Below, piece after piece: positions 17,238 to 26,052 of a DNA stretch of 64,000 nucleotides (its first letter is position 1; each line of letters begins with the position of its first letter). The position numbers and the translations under genes are program-made. The DNA lies in the NCBI RefSeq assembly GCF_902167635.1, contig NZ_CABHMS010000008.1, forward strand, positions 248,001-312,000, in the 5' to 3' direction. Source of the DNA: Chitinophaga vietnamensis. Its GTDB lineage: Bacteria > Bacteroidota > Bacteroidia > Chitinophagales > Chitinophagaceae. The notes beneath the pieces are model-generated. The model saw nothing but the letters and a program-made list of their open reading frames with translations, was not told the origin of the DNA and did no database searches.

Positions 17238-18524
17238 ATGAAAGCTACCCTTATGAAGCTTAACTTTTCAAGAGGTCTGTTGGCAGTTTTGCTGGTTACC
17301 CTGCTGGCCAGCTGTGGCGGTAGTAAAACCCCCAAGAACGCACAAGGGCAACTAATTGGCGTAAGCCCCAGGCCAAAGTATTATCCTCCTGTACCTTATG
17401 GAATGGTATACGTACCTTCCGGAACTTTTCACATGGGGCCCAGTGATGAGGATGTGAACTATGCCTTTACTGCGCGTAACAAGGCGATCTCTATTTCCGG
17501 CTTCTATATGGATGCAACGGAGATCACCAATAACGAGTACCGTCAGTTTGTGCAGTGGGTGCAGGACTCCATCGCGCATATCCTGTTGGGCCATGTTAAG
17601 CAGGATGATGGTCATGATATTATTGACTGGAAGCAGAAGATCAACTGGCGCGACAAAGGCACCGTTGAGAAACTGGATGCCATGATATATGCCGAAGCTG
17701 ACCGTTTGTACGGCAGAAAGGATATTGACGTGGGAAAACTGATTTATCACCAGGAAACTTTCAACTGGGACAAGGCCAAGTTGAGGGAGAACTTTGGTAA
17801 GCCCCGTTCAACGTTCATCGTTAAAAAGGATGTACCTATTTATCCGGATACCCTCTGCTGGATCAGGGACTTTTCATATGCTTACAATGAGCCGATGACC
17901 CGTATGTACTTCTGGCATCCGGCCTTCGACAACTATCCTGTAGTAGGCGTAAACTGGCACCAGGCCACTGCCTTCTGCGAATGGAGAAGTAAGTTCTGGG
18001 AAGACTACCGCAACTCCAAGAAGTTGTTCACTGAAGATAAATTCCAGCTGCCTTCCGAAGCACAATGGGAATATGCAGCGCGCGGCGGCAGGGAGCAAAC
18101 TCCTTACCCTTGGGGTGGTTACTACATCCGTAACAAAAAAGGTTGCTTGCTGGCCAACTTTAAACCCGGCCGCGGTAACTATCCTGAAGATGGCGGCTTC
18201 TACACGGTACGTGCAGATGCTTACTGGCCCAACGATTACGGCTTGTATTGCATGGCCGGTAACGTAGCCGAATGGACGCAGGATATCTTCTACGAAAATG
18301 CCTATTCATTTACATCTGATATGAACCCTTATCTGAGAATGGATGTTCCGGATGATGCACCACCAAAAATGAAACGTAAGGCGGTGAGAGGCGGTTCCTG
18401 GAAAGATATCGGTTATTTCCTGCAAACAGGTACCAGGTCATACGAGTACCAGGATAGCTCGAAATCCTATATCGGCTTCAGATGTACGATTGCTTTGAGT
18501 AAGAGAAGAATAGGTCATCACTAG
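17238..18524 (+). CDS. gldK: Gliding motility / type IX secretion lipoprotein GldK
   Basis: A 428-residue lipoprotein with lipobox LLASC and a C-terminal formylglycine-generating-enzyme (SUMF1) fold: GMVYVPSGTFHMG, DATEITNNEYRQFV, PVVGVNWHQATAFCEWRS, LPSEAQWEYAARGG, CMAGNVAEWTQD and RAVRGGSWKD-like segment near the end. GldK (PorK) and GldN form the ring on the periplasmic face of the outer membrane in the type IX secretion and gliding machine. It is first in the conserved order gldK-gldL-gldM-gldN. The start at 17238 or the ATG at 17253 both keep the signal peptide. Confidence 0.92.
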   Translation: MKATLMKLNFSRGLLAVLLVTLLASCGGSKTPKNAQGQLIGVSPRPKYYPPVPYGMVYVPSGTFHMGPSDEDVNYAFTARNKAISISGFYMDATEITNNEYRQFVQWVQDSIAHILLGHVKQDDGHDIIDWKQKINWRDKGTVEKLDAMIYAEADRLYGRKDIDVGKLIYHQETFNWDKAKLRENFGKPRSTFIVKKDVPIYPDTLCWIRDFSYAYNEPMTRMYFWHPAFDNYPVVGVNWHQATAFCEWRSKFWEDYRNSKKLFTEDKFQLPSEAQWEYAARGGREQTPYPWGGYYIRNKKGCLLANFKPGRGNYPEDGGFYTVRADAYWPNDYGLYCMAGNVAEWTQDIFYENAYSFTSDMNPYLRMDVPDDAPPKMKRKAVRGGSWKDIGYFLQTGTRSYEYQDSSKSYIGFRCTIALSKRRIGHH

Positions 18525-18668
18525 ACTAAACAAATGAAGATCAGCAAGTAATTAATATAACAAGAAAAACCTTTTTATATGATGAACACTATCTGCAAAT
18601 CGTTGAGTAACAACTATTCCATACAGTACTTTAACACTAATCACTTTAACCAGATTAAATTTTAACCT

Positions 18669-19415
18669 ATGGCTATGAATCCTAACAAAGCTAAATGGCT
18701 GAACTTTTTCGTATGTATTGCGGCTTCTGTTGTAATTATTGGAGCATTATTCAAACTGCAACACTGGCGCGGAGCTGACATTGCTTTGATCTTAGGTCTG
18801 AGCACCGAGGCGCTCATCTTCTTTGTTTATGCTTTCGTACCTGATTCCGGCGCCTCTCATGCAGAAGGCGGTGCAGTAGCAGTTGTGGGTAGCCCTGCTG
18901 TGGCTGGTCTCGACAAAATGCTGCAAGAAGCAGATATCACTCCTGCTAATCTCCAGCGCCTGAGCGAGAACTTCCAGAAATTAGGCACTACTGTAGATAA
19001 AATGAGAGACATCAGCGATGTTGTAGCTGCTACCGGCGACTACACACAAAAAACAAGAGAAGCTGCCAGCGCTATCGGTAATGTTGCCAACGCTTACACT
19101 ACTGCCGCTTCCGCTGTATCTTCTTTCAACAGCGCTTCTGAATCTACCAAAGAATTCCATGTTCAGATGCAGGGCATGACCAAAAACCTGGCTTCCCTCA
19201 ATGCCATCTACGAACTGGAACTGCAGGACACTAACAACCACCTGAAGGCCATGAACACCTTCTATAGCAACCTGCAGAACACTTCTGCTGCAATGAGCGG
19301 TAGCATCGAAGACGCCAAGAAAACACAGGAACAAATTTCCCTGCTGGCTAAAAACCTCAGCAACCTCAACGCGATCTATGGTAACATGCTGAGCGCTATG
19401 CACGGAACCAGATAA
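18669..19415 (+). CDS. gldL: Gliding motility / type IX secretion motor protein GldL
   Basis: A 248-residue inner-membrane protein with two transmembrane helices near residues 13-28 and 38-54, then a long cytoplasmic coiled region rich in Ala, Ser, Asn and Gln. Glu47 in the second helix (LSTEALIFF) matches the conserved membrane glutamate thought to carry protons in the GldL-GldM motor. It lies 144 bases after gldK; no other gene is seen in that gap. Confidence 0.92.
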   Translation: MAMNPNKAKWLNFFVCIAASVVIIGALFKLQHWRGADIALILGLSTEALIFFVYAFVPDSGASHAEGGAVAVVGSPAVAGLDKMLQEADITPANLQRLSENFQKLGTTVDKMRDISDVVAATGDYTQKTREAASAIGNVANAYTTAASAVSSFNSASESTKEFHVQMQGMTKNLASLNAIYELELQDTNNHLKAMNTFYSNLQNTSAAMSGSIEDAKKTQEQISLLAKNLSNLNAIYGNMLSAMHGTR

Positions 19416-19469
19416 GGTATAGCTATTAGTTTTTGAGTAATAAACATTCATTAAATCTGAAAACAAACT

Positions 19470-21011
19470 ATGGCACTACCTAGAGATCCCAGGCAGAAGA
19501 TGATCAACATCATGTATCTGGTCTTGACGGCCATGCTCGCGTTGAACGTCTCTGCCGAAATATTGAATGCATTCAGTATCGTTAATAATTCTATCAATAC
19601 ATCCAACAAATCTCTGGCTGATAAGAACCAGTTCATCTATGATCAGTTCAATGAACAGATGAAGAATGATGCTGGTAAAGTAGGCCCACTGAAGGCAAAA
19701 GCAGAAAAGGTAAAACAGATCTCTGCCGATGCTTATAACTATGTGGAAAATCTGAAAAATCTTATCATCACGGAGAGTGGCGGTCGCACAGAAGACGGCG
19801 ATATCAAAGATAAAGCCGGCCTCGATGCTCCTACCCGCGTAATGGAGAATATGAAGAAAGGTGATGAACTGGAGCAAAAACTGAAAGACCTCCGTACACA
19901 ATTATTGACTTACGTAGATCCTAAGAAAAAAGATCAGTTCGAAAAAACTTTACCACTGAGAATAGAAGTAGGCAAATCAGCTACCGACCGCGAAGTTGGC
20001 GCTCCTAAAAGCTGGTCTACTTACCACTTTAACATGGTGCCTGTAATCGCAGCCGTAACCATCCTGGGTAAATTCCAGAATGATATTAAAAATTCCGAGT
20101 CTGCCATTATTGATGATCTGTTCCGTCAGATCGATGCACAGTCTTTCAAATTTGATAAAGTAAGACCGTTCATTTCACTGAACTCCAAAAACCTGATGGA
20201 AGGTCAAACCGTTACTGCACAAATCGCAGTAGGCGCTTACAGTTCAACTGTAAATCCTACCATCACTGTAAACGGACAATCTGTTCAGGCGAAAGATGGT
20301 CTGGGTACCTTTACCGCCACTGCTGCCGGCATCGGCGAAAAAACGATCTCTGGTACTATTACATTGCCTAGCCCTACCGGCGGCCCTGCTGAGTCCTTTC
20401 CCTTTTCCGAAACTTATAATGTAGGTGCCTCAACCACCTCCATCTCTGCCGACAAGATGAACGTATTGTATATCGGCCTGAAAAACCCGATATCCATTTC
20501 TGCCGCAGGCGTACCTGCTGAAGCAGTATCTGCCTCTATCAGCGGTGGTAACATCGCTAAAAAAGGCTCCGGTAACTATGAAGTAACTGTTAGCCAGCCT
20601 GGTAAAGCAGTGATCAACGTAGTAGCTAACATCGACGGCAAAACCAAATCCCTGGGCCAGAAAGAGTTCCGTGTAAAACGTGTACCAGATCCAGTGCTGA
20701 AAGTAGGTATGAACAAAGGCGGCAGCATGAAAGCAGCTGACTTTAAAGTACAAGGTGGCTTGCGTGCTGATCTCGAAGACTTCGAATTTGAAGGCGTAAA
20801 ATATGAAGTGGTAGGCTATCGTATCGGCGTAGATTCAAAAGGACACGAATACCAGGAAGGCGACGCCAACAGCGCTTACTTCCCTGCCAGCGTTGCCGCT
20901 TCGATCCGTGGCTTACGTCCGGGCGACCAGGTATACATTGAAAACGTGAAAGTAAAAGGACCCGATGGCGTGGTACGTTCAATGCCTAGCACAATATTTA
21001 AATTAAACTAA
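19470..21011 (+). CDS. gldM: Gliding motility / type IX secretion protein GldM
   Basis: A 513-residue protein, the usual GldM length. It begins MALPRDPRQKMINIMYLVLTAMLALNV, the single N-terminal membrane helix that packs into the GldL pentamer, followed by a helical and then beta-rich periplasmic shaft of several Ig-like domains (VEGQ-type SLNSKNLMEGQTV, VNVVANIDGKTKSL). GldM transmits motor rotation across the periplasm. It sits between gldL and gldN with short spacers (54 and 21 bases), consistent with one operon. Confidence 0.93.
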   Translation: MALPRDPRQKMINIMYLVLTAMLALNVSAEILNAFSIVNNSINTSNKSLADKNQFIYDQFNEQMKNDAGKVGPLKAKAEKVKQISADAYNYVENLKNLIITESGGRTEDGDIKDKAGLDAPTRVMENMKKGDELEQKLKDLRTQLLTYVDPKKKDQFEKTLPLRIEVGKSATDREVGAPKSWSTYHFNMVPVIAAVTILGKFQNDIKNSESAIIDDLFRQIDAQSFKFDKVRPFISLNSKNLMEGQTVTAQIAVGAYSSTVNPTITVNGQSVQAKDGLGTFTATAAGIGEKTISGTITLPSPTGGPAESFPFSETYNVGASTTSISADKMNVLYIGLKNPISISAAGVPAEAVSASISGGNIAKKGSGNYEVTVSQPGKAVINVVANIDGKTKSLGQKEFRVKRVPDPVLKVGMNKGGSMKAADFKVQGGLRADLEDFEFEGVKYEVVGYRIGVDSKGHEYQEGDANSAYFPASVAASIRGLRPGDQVYIENVKVKGPDGVVRSMPSTIFKLN

Positions 21012-21032
21012 CAGGTCATAAATTACTGAATT

Positions 21033-22057
21033 ATGCGTGCAGTAATATTTAACAGAATTGGTTGGTGTACTTTGTTGCTGGTAATGCTGGCAACAGCTGC
21101 TGAGGCGCAGCGCCGTGGAGGCACTACCCGCCGCAGAACAGCTACACAAGCCACTCAGCAGGATCCTAATGCGGTAGTAAATCCCGCTACAGGAAATGCT
21201 GTTGCGCCACCCCTGCCGCCCCTCCTACCCCCAACGCCCCGATGGGATCACCGCTGCTCCGTTTCGACACCCCGCGTAAATCATTGCGCGTAGATGGCGT
21301 GGTGGAAAGGAACCTTGCAAGAGAACGCGTACCTATTACCTACGATTACATCCGTGAGGATGACAGGTTCTGGGAAAAACGTATCTGGCAGGTAATCGAC
21401 GTAAGGGAAAAAATGAACCTCCCCTTCCAGTACAACGTGGAAGATGAGGCTGGCACAAACCAACTGTTCATCAATATTCTGCTCACCGCAATCAAAAACA
21501 AAGAGGTGGAAGCCTTCAATCCTATCGATGACCGCTTCACCACTGTAATGCCCTACTCCGAGATCCTTAACAAGATCAGCGGCGAAGAAAGGACCGTACG
21601 CAGCATCGACCCGGTTACCAACGAAGAAAAGATGGTAACCACCCGCGACGACTTCGATCCCCGTACTATCAAACAGTACAAGATCAAAGAAGTATGGGTA
21701 TTCGACAAAGAAGCATCTGCGCTGAAAGTACGCATCCTCGGTATTGCACCCATGGTATCCCGTATGAACGACGATGGCAGCGTGCGCGCCTCCATCCCCC
21801 TGTTCTGGGTGTACTATCCTGATATGCGCCCTGTACTGGCCAAATACGACGTGTATAACCAGAACAACGACGCATCTACTATGAGTTGGGAAGACCTCTT
21901 CGAGATGCGCTTCTTTACCAGCTACGTGATCAAGGAAAACAATACCTACAACCGCGAGATCAAGGATTACATCAAAGATGGCGTAATGCGTCTCCTGGAA
22001 GGCCAGGCCATCAAAGACCGCATCTTCAACAAAGAGCAGGACCTCTGGCAGTATTAA
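21033..22057 (+). CDS. gldN: Gliding motility / type IX secretion protein GldN, with apparent frameshift
   Basis: The signal peptide (MRAVIFNRIGWCTLLLVMLATAAEAQ) and the start of a Pro/Thr-rich linker are in one frame from 21033, which stops at 21293. The GldN domain (from MGSPLLRFDTPRKSLRVDG, through WEKRIWQVIDVREKMN, to NKEQDLWQY) is in the -1 frame and runs to 22057; an ATG at 21242 could start it but would lack the signal. The shift falls in a C-rich stretch (21207-21240) with runs CCCC and CCCCC; one extra C, for instance in 21210-21213, restores a single frame of about 341 residues. GldN joins GldK in the outer-membrane ring, so loss of the signal should abolish function. A sequencing error is the simplest cause; a real or switchable frameshift is possible. 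Confidence 0.85.
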
Positions 22058-22085
22058 TCTATCTACGGTCTAACCGATCATATAA

Positions 22086-22121
22086 GGAAGGCAGTCAGTT
22101 CGCTGATTGCCTTTCTTTTTT
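22086..22121 (+). terminator. Terminator of the gldKLMN operon
   Basis: AAGGCAGTCAG (22088-22098) and CTGATTGCCTT (22103-22113) pair with one G-U, closed by a TTCG tetraloop, followed by a T-rich run. Confidence 0.88.
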
Positions 22122-22132
22122 TATCTTTCGGT

Positions 22133-22708
22133 ATGGCCACCGACCTTTTAAAAGAAGCCGTTTTCCGCATCATGCCCTTGCCCCAGGCAGAATGGGACGC
22201 ATTTGCAGCTGCCTGGATACCGGTAACGTATAAACGAAAAGTGGTGATCACCCCTGCCGGCGAAATTGAGCGTTACATCTATTTTGTGCTGGAAGGCGTG
22301 CAGCGCCTTTTCTGCCTGGAAGGCGATAAAGATTCCACCATCATCTTTTCCTATACCGGCTCCTTCTCCGGCGTAATGGACTCTTTTCAACTACAATGTC
22401 CTTCGCCTTATTGCCTGGAAACGCTTACCAACAGCCGGATGCTGCGTATGTCGTACGCAAATTTTGAAGAGTTGATCAATACTTATACGCTAATAGAAAG
22501 ATGGGTAAGACTAGCCTCCGTGGCTGCGCTCCATGGCGTGCTGGAACGGCATCGGGAACTGTTGTCTTTCAGTGCTGAACAGAAGTTCAGGATACTGCTC
22601 ACCCGCAGCCCGCATGTGCTGCAAATCATCCCGCACAAATATCTCGCCTCTTATCTGGGTATCGACCCAGCTACTTTTTCAAAATTACTGGGCGCCGTGA
22701 AGCTGTAA
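22133..22708 (+). CDS. Crp/Fnr family transcriptional regulator
   Basis: A 191-residue protein with a cyclic nucleotide-binding-like N-terminal barrel (YKRKVVITPAGEIERYIYFVLEGVQ, then SYTGSFSGVMDSF) and a C-terminal helix-turn-helix (HKYLASYLGIDPATFSKLLG). This is the common Bacteroidota Crp layout that senses an unknown small molecule. The start follows the gld terminator closely and the gene is transcribed alone. Targets cannot be inferred from position. Confidence 0.8.
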   Translation: MATDLLKEAVFRIMPLPQAEWDAFAAAWIPVTYKRKVVITPAGEIERYIYFVLEGVQRLFCLEGDKDSTIIFSYTGSFSGVMDSFQLQCPSPYCLETLTNSRMLRMSYANFEELINTYTLIERWVRLASVAALHGVLERHRELLSFSAEQKFRILLTRSPHVLQIIPHKYLASYLGIDPATFSKLLGAVKL

Positions 22709-22773
22709 AAATGTTGATCTGCGCCAAGATTTTTTATTGATGACCAGCTTAGTTTTGTGAGAAATAAAGCAAG

Positions 22774-23364
22774 ATGCCGGTTAACAGCGATATATTTCTG
22801 CAACAGTTGCGCCAACAGATTATAGAGGTAAGAACCGCCGTGGAAACGCGTTTCAGCGGAAAAAATGATGCCAGTTTGCAACTGGCGCCAGCGCCCGGAA
22901 AATGGAGCGCTATCCAGTGTCTCGAACACCTCAACACTTATGGCCGCTACTACCTGCCAGCCTTGGAACGTGCGATAGAGCAAGCACTAAAGAATGGCGA
23001 CAAGGCCACTCCTCGGTTCCGCAGCGGATGGCTGGGCGCCAAATTTACCAAAATGATGCAGCCGCAGGAGAATGGAATGCCGGCTACAAAAATGCAATCG
23101 CCCAGAGGCTACCGCCCGGCACTCAATCTGCCGGTAGCGCCGGTGCTGGCGGAGTTTATCGAGCAGCAACGGAAGATGGAAGCCTTGCTTGTAAAGGCAG
23201 GCAGCGTGAACCTGATGCGGTCTAAAGTGGCTACTACCCTTTCGCGTTTTATCCGGATGTCGGTAGGAGATACCTTCGGGTTTATGACAGCGCATATCCG
23301 CCGTCATGTAGCACAGGCGGAAAGAGCGCTTGCTGCGGCTAGCGAACATACCGTTAGCGTATAG
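22774..23364 (+). CDS. DinB family protein
   Basis: A 196-residue four-helix protein of the DinB superfamily. The family WSAIQCLEHLNTYGRYYLP segment near 43-62 holds the usual first metal-ligand histidine (His52), and HIRRHVAQAERAL near the C-terminus carries the other two. DinB proteins are metal-dependent, often thiol-S-transferases, and the reaction of this member is unknown. It converges on uvrC with a 9-base gap and no obvious terminator. Confidence 0.75.
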   Translation: MPVNSDIFLQQLRQQIIEVRTAVETRFSGKNDASLQLAPAPGKWSAIQCLEHLNTYGRYYLPALERAIEQALKNGDKATPRFRSGWLGAKFTKMMQPQENGMPATKMQSPRGYRPALNLPVAPVLAEFIEQQRKMEALLVKAGSVNLMRSKVATTLSRFIRMSVGDTFGFMTAHIRRHVAQAERALAAASEHTVSV

Positions 23365-23373
23365 CCGTAAGCG

Positions 23374-25191
23374 TTATTGCGCGTTATTGCCGCCATGAAA
23401 ATGTTCCCAGATCAGCTTGGCCTTGGCAGCGCCTACTTCTTTGGTCAGGTCTTCCTGCGATAAGGCTTTCACTTTGTTCACGGAGCGATATGTTTTCAGC
23501 AGTTGCGTGGCGGTATTTTCCCCGATGCCTTTGATGCTCTCCAGTTCATTTTTGAAAGTGCCCTTGCTGCGTTTCTGGCGGTGGAAGGTGATACCAAAGC
23601 GGTGCACTTCATCGCGCACGCGGCGTATTAGTTTGAGGCTTTCGCTGTTAAACGGCAGTTTGATACTTTCCGCATCTCCCGGGAAAAATATTTCTTCTTC
23701 ATTTTTAGCCAGGCCTACTACGGTCATGCTGCCAATAAGATTCAGCTCCCGTATGCTTTCCATGGCGGCCCCAAGCTGGCCTTTACCACCATCGATGATC
23801 ACCAGCTGCGGCAATGGCTCCGCTTCGGCCAGCAGGCGGTTGTAGCGGCGGAACACAATCTCCTTCATGGAAGCGAAGTCGTTGATGCCCTGTACCGTTT
23901 TGATATTGAAATGACGATAATCTTTTTTAGAAGCTACCCCGTCTTTGAACACTACGCAGGCAGCCACAGGGTAGGCGCCCTGGAAGTTAGAGTTATCGAA
24001 GCATTCGATATGCGTAGGCAGCACGGGCAACTCAAGATCGGCTTGCAACTGGTAAAGCACCTGTTTACGTTCGCTGTCGCTCTTGCCTTCAAGATGCAGT
24101 ATCTTTTTGCGGTAGAGGTCTTCTTTGAAGTAGTTCACGTTCTTTTCCGAGAGGTCCAATAACTTCTTTTTATCGCCGCCTTTAGGAACGGTAATGGTGA
24201 CATTACTTTCCGGATATTCCACCGGAAAGGGAACAATGATCTCGTTGGTAATACTTTTGAACACGTCTCTCAGGTAGGCGATCGCATAGGTGAGCACTTC
24301 TTCTTCTCCTTCTTCCAACTGTTTTTCGAGCGTAACAGTTTTGGTGTCGGCGATGGTGCCATTGAGGATGCGCAGGTAGTTTACATAGGCATGGTTACCT
24401 TCACTGATGATGGTGAACACATCGGCATTGCCCATGCGGGTATTGACGATGGTGGATTTAGCGGAATATGCATTCAGGCTTTCGATCTTTTTACGCGTGA
24501 TCTCGGCCTTTTCAAATTCCATATTGGCGGCCTGCGCCTGCATCTGTTCTTTAAATAGACTGAGCACCGGCGCGAGATTCCCCTTCAGTACATTCTTCAC
24601 CTGTTGCAGACCTTCACGATAATCTTCTTCTGTTTGCAATCCTTCACAAGGGCCTTTGCAATTGCCGAGGTGGTATTCCAGGCATACTTTGAACTTGCCT
24701 TTACGTATATTCTGCTCCGTTAGGTTCAGGGTACAGGTGCGCAGCGGAATATTGTAGCGGATTACTTCCAATATCTCGCGCACGCGGCCTACGGAGGTAA
24801 ATGGCCCGAGGTACTCGGAACCGTCTTTCACAATGTTGCGTGTCAGAAACACCCGTGGAAAGGGCTCTTTCTTGATCACGATATACGGATACGTCTTATC
24901 ATCTTTCAGATTGATATTGTACCTCGGCTGGAACTGCTTGATGAGCGAGTTTTCCAGCAGAAATGCATCTTGCTCTGAATCTACGATGGTAAATTCGATA
25001 TGATGTATGTGCTCAACGAGCTTACGTGTTTTGTAGTTGTCGTGGTTCTTTACAAAATAGGAACTCACACGTTTACGCAGGCTTTTGGCTTTTCCCACAT
25101 ATAGCAGGGTGCCTTTTTCGTCGTAATATTTGTAGATACCTGCTTCTACAGGTATGGTATGTGATATCTGCTGAAACTCCGCTCCTGTCAT
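23374..25191 (-). CDS. uvrC: Excinuclease ABC subunit C (UvrC)
   Basis: A 605-residue nuclease of nucleotide excision repair that makes both incisions around a UvrAB-marked lesion. Domains in order: GIY-YIG (GIYKYYDEKGTLLYVGKAKSLRKR, about 19-42), a cysteine cluster region (CTLNLTEQNIRKGKFKVCLEYHLGNCKGPC, cited only by ends), a UVR motif near 205-240, the RNase H-like second nuclease (HIECFDNSNFQG) and a C-terminal helix-hairpin-helix (LESIKGIGENTA). A GTG at 25197 is the longer start option and overlaps the upstream stop; ATG at 25191 was chosen. It is the second gene behind a lipoprotein gene. Confidence 0.95.
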   Translation of the reverse strand: MTGAEFQQISHTIPVEAGIYKYYDEKGTLLYVGKAKSLRKRVSSYFVKNHDNYKTRKLVEHIHHIEFTIVDSEQDAFLLENSLIKQFQPRYNINLKDDKTYPYIVIKKEPFPRVFLTRNIVKDGSEYLGPFTSVGRVREILEVIRYNIPLRTCTLNLTEQNIRKGKFKVCLEYHLGNCKGPCEGLQTEEDYREGLQQVKNVLKGNLAPVLSLFKEQMQAQAANMEFEKAEITRKKIESLNAYSAKSTIVNTRMGNADVFTIISEGNHAYVNYLRILNGTIADTKTVTLEKQLEEGEEEVLTYAIAYLRDVFKSITNEIIVPFPVEYPESNVTITVPKGGDKKKLLDLSEKNVNYFKEDLYRKKILHLEGKSDSERKQVLYQLQADLELPVLPTHIECFDNSNFQGAYPVAACVVFKDGVASKKDYRHFNIKTVQGINDFASMKEIVFRRYNRLLAEAEPLPQLVIIDGGKGQLGAAMESIRELNLIGSMTVVGLAKNEEEIFFPGDAESIKLPFNSESLKLIRRVRDEVHRFGITFHRQKRSKGTFKNELESIKGIGENTATQLLKTYRSVNKVKALSQEDLTKEVGAAKAKLIWEHFHGGNNAQ

Positions 25192-25193
25192 GG

Positions 25194-25769
25194 TCACATC
25201 TGGTTTTTAGTTACAGTGATTTCCAGGTCTTTAGGTGCGAGGAACGCGATCTTCTGATGGCTGGCGATCCGGATACTGCGGTCGCGCAGGTAGGTAAGTT
25301 GTTGCCTGAATTCATACACCATATTGCTGGTGTAGGATTGTATGCTTACTTGCTGGATGGTACCATTTCTATCAATCTCCAGTATGATCTCTTCCGGGTT
25401 GGTTTGTTTGCCTTTTGATTTATAGATAACAGTTTTGTTACCGGAAAACTGGTCGGTCATGGTGTTGCTATCATATTCATCACGGAGAGATGGTTTGTTA
25501 AGGTCCATATCTGCGAAGGGCTTGAGGAGGTCTTGCAGGGCGCTGCTATCCTTGCTGTTGATGGTGGCGGTATCGGTTTGGCCGTTGATGGTAACTGTTT
25601 TATGCAGGGTGATGCCGGCATTGCGGAGGCGTTGTTTTTCCCCTGTAAAATAGGCTGGCAGGTTTTCGTACTTATCTTGTGAGAGGTGTTTAATCCCTTT
25701 AGTATCAGGCTGACAGGCCATCAGGCTGAGTATGGTCAATATCACCGAAGCGTAGCGGTATTTTTTCAT
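25194..25769 (-). CDS. Hypothetical lipoprotein upstream of uvrC
   Basis: A 191-residue protein with a lipoprotein signal peptide; the lipobox is LSLMAC with Cys19. The mature part is polar, with an internal segment similar to sensor-like repeats (LRNAGITLHKTVTINGQ) but no family I recognise. Its stop codon lies 2 bases from the uvrC ATG, so the two genes share an operon despite unrelated roles. Confidence 0.75.
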   Translation of the reverse strand: MKKYRYASVILTILSLMACQPDTKGIKHLSQDKYENLPAYFTGEKQRLRNAGITLHKTVTINGQTDTATINSKDSSALQDLLKPFADMDLNKPSLRDEYDSNTMTDQFSGNKTVIYKSKGKQTNPEEIILEIDRNGTIQQVSIQSYTSNMVYEFRQQLTYLRDRSIRIASHQKIAFLAPKDLEITVTKNQM

Positions 25770-25805
25770 TCCGTAAAATTAATACTTAAATATGGGTCAT
25801 AAAAA

Positions 25806-25827
25806 ATGCGCCGTAAAAACGGCGCAT
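25806..25827 (-). terminator. Orphan terminator read on the minus strand
   Basis: A perfect 9-bp stem ATGCGCCGT (25806-25814) and ACGGCGCAT (25819-25827) with a 4-base loop. On the minus strand it is followed by six T. The nearest minus-strand gene upstream, gpmI, already has its own terminator at 25991-26028, so this one appears to end a separate transcript. Confidence 0.6.
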
Positions 25828-25985
25828 CGATGCATGAGCAAATCTGTCGAGAGCACTAAAAATATAAAGATCAGTCTTGTCGACTGAGACCTAAATCGGT
25901 TTATTGGTTGTTAAACGCGGGCCGCGTGTAAATGTTACAGTCTGAATAAAAAGAAGTTCAGTTTTAACATTTTATTTTAACATAA
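25828..25985 (-). ncRNA. Candidate small RNA between gpmI and the uvrC operon
   Basis: This minus-strand stretch has no supported coding frame, lies between two terminators and ends at the orphan terminator (25806-25827). It contains a GC-rich palindrome (CGCGGGCCGCG near 25917-25927) and a TCAGTC-N5-GACTGA hairpin near 25871-25887. I see no exact -7 box, so the 5' end is not defined. Confidence 0.3.
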
Positions 25986-25990
25986 AGATA

Positions 25991-26028
25991 AAAAGCAGCA
26001 GACAGAATATTTTCCGTCTACTGCTTTT
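25991..26028 (-). terminator. Terminator of gpmI
   Basis: AAAAGCAG-C-AGAC (25991-26003) pairs with GTCT-A-CTGCTTTT (26016-26028), one mismatch, 12-base loop, followed on the minus strand by a T-rich tract. Confidence 0.75.
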
Positions 26029-26052
26029 GTGGAAGATGTTGATGATAACCGG

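Noticed and set aside
21228-21234. Programmed -1 frameshifting in gldN
   Set aside because: The run CCCCCAA in the zero frame does not match the X XXY YYZ slippery pattern, and no clear downstream stem was found. A base error or tract change is simpler.
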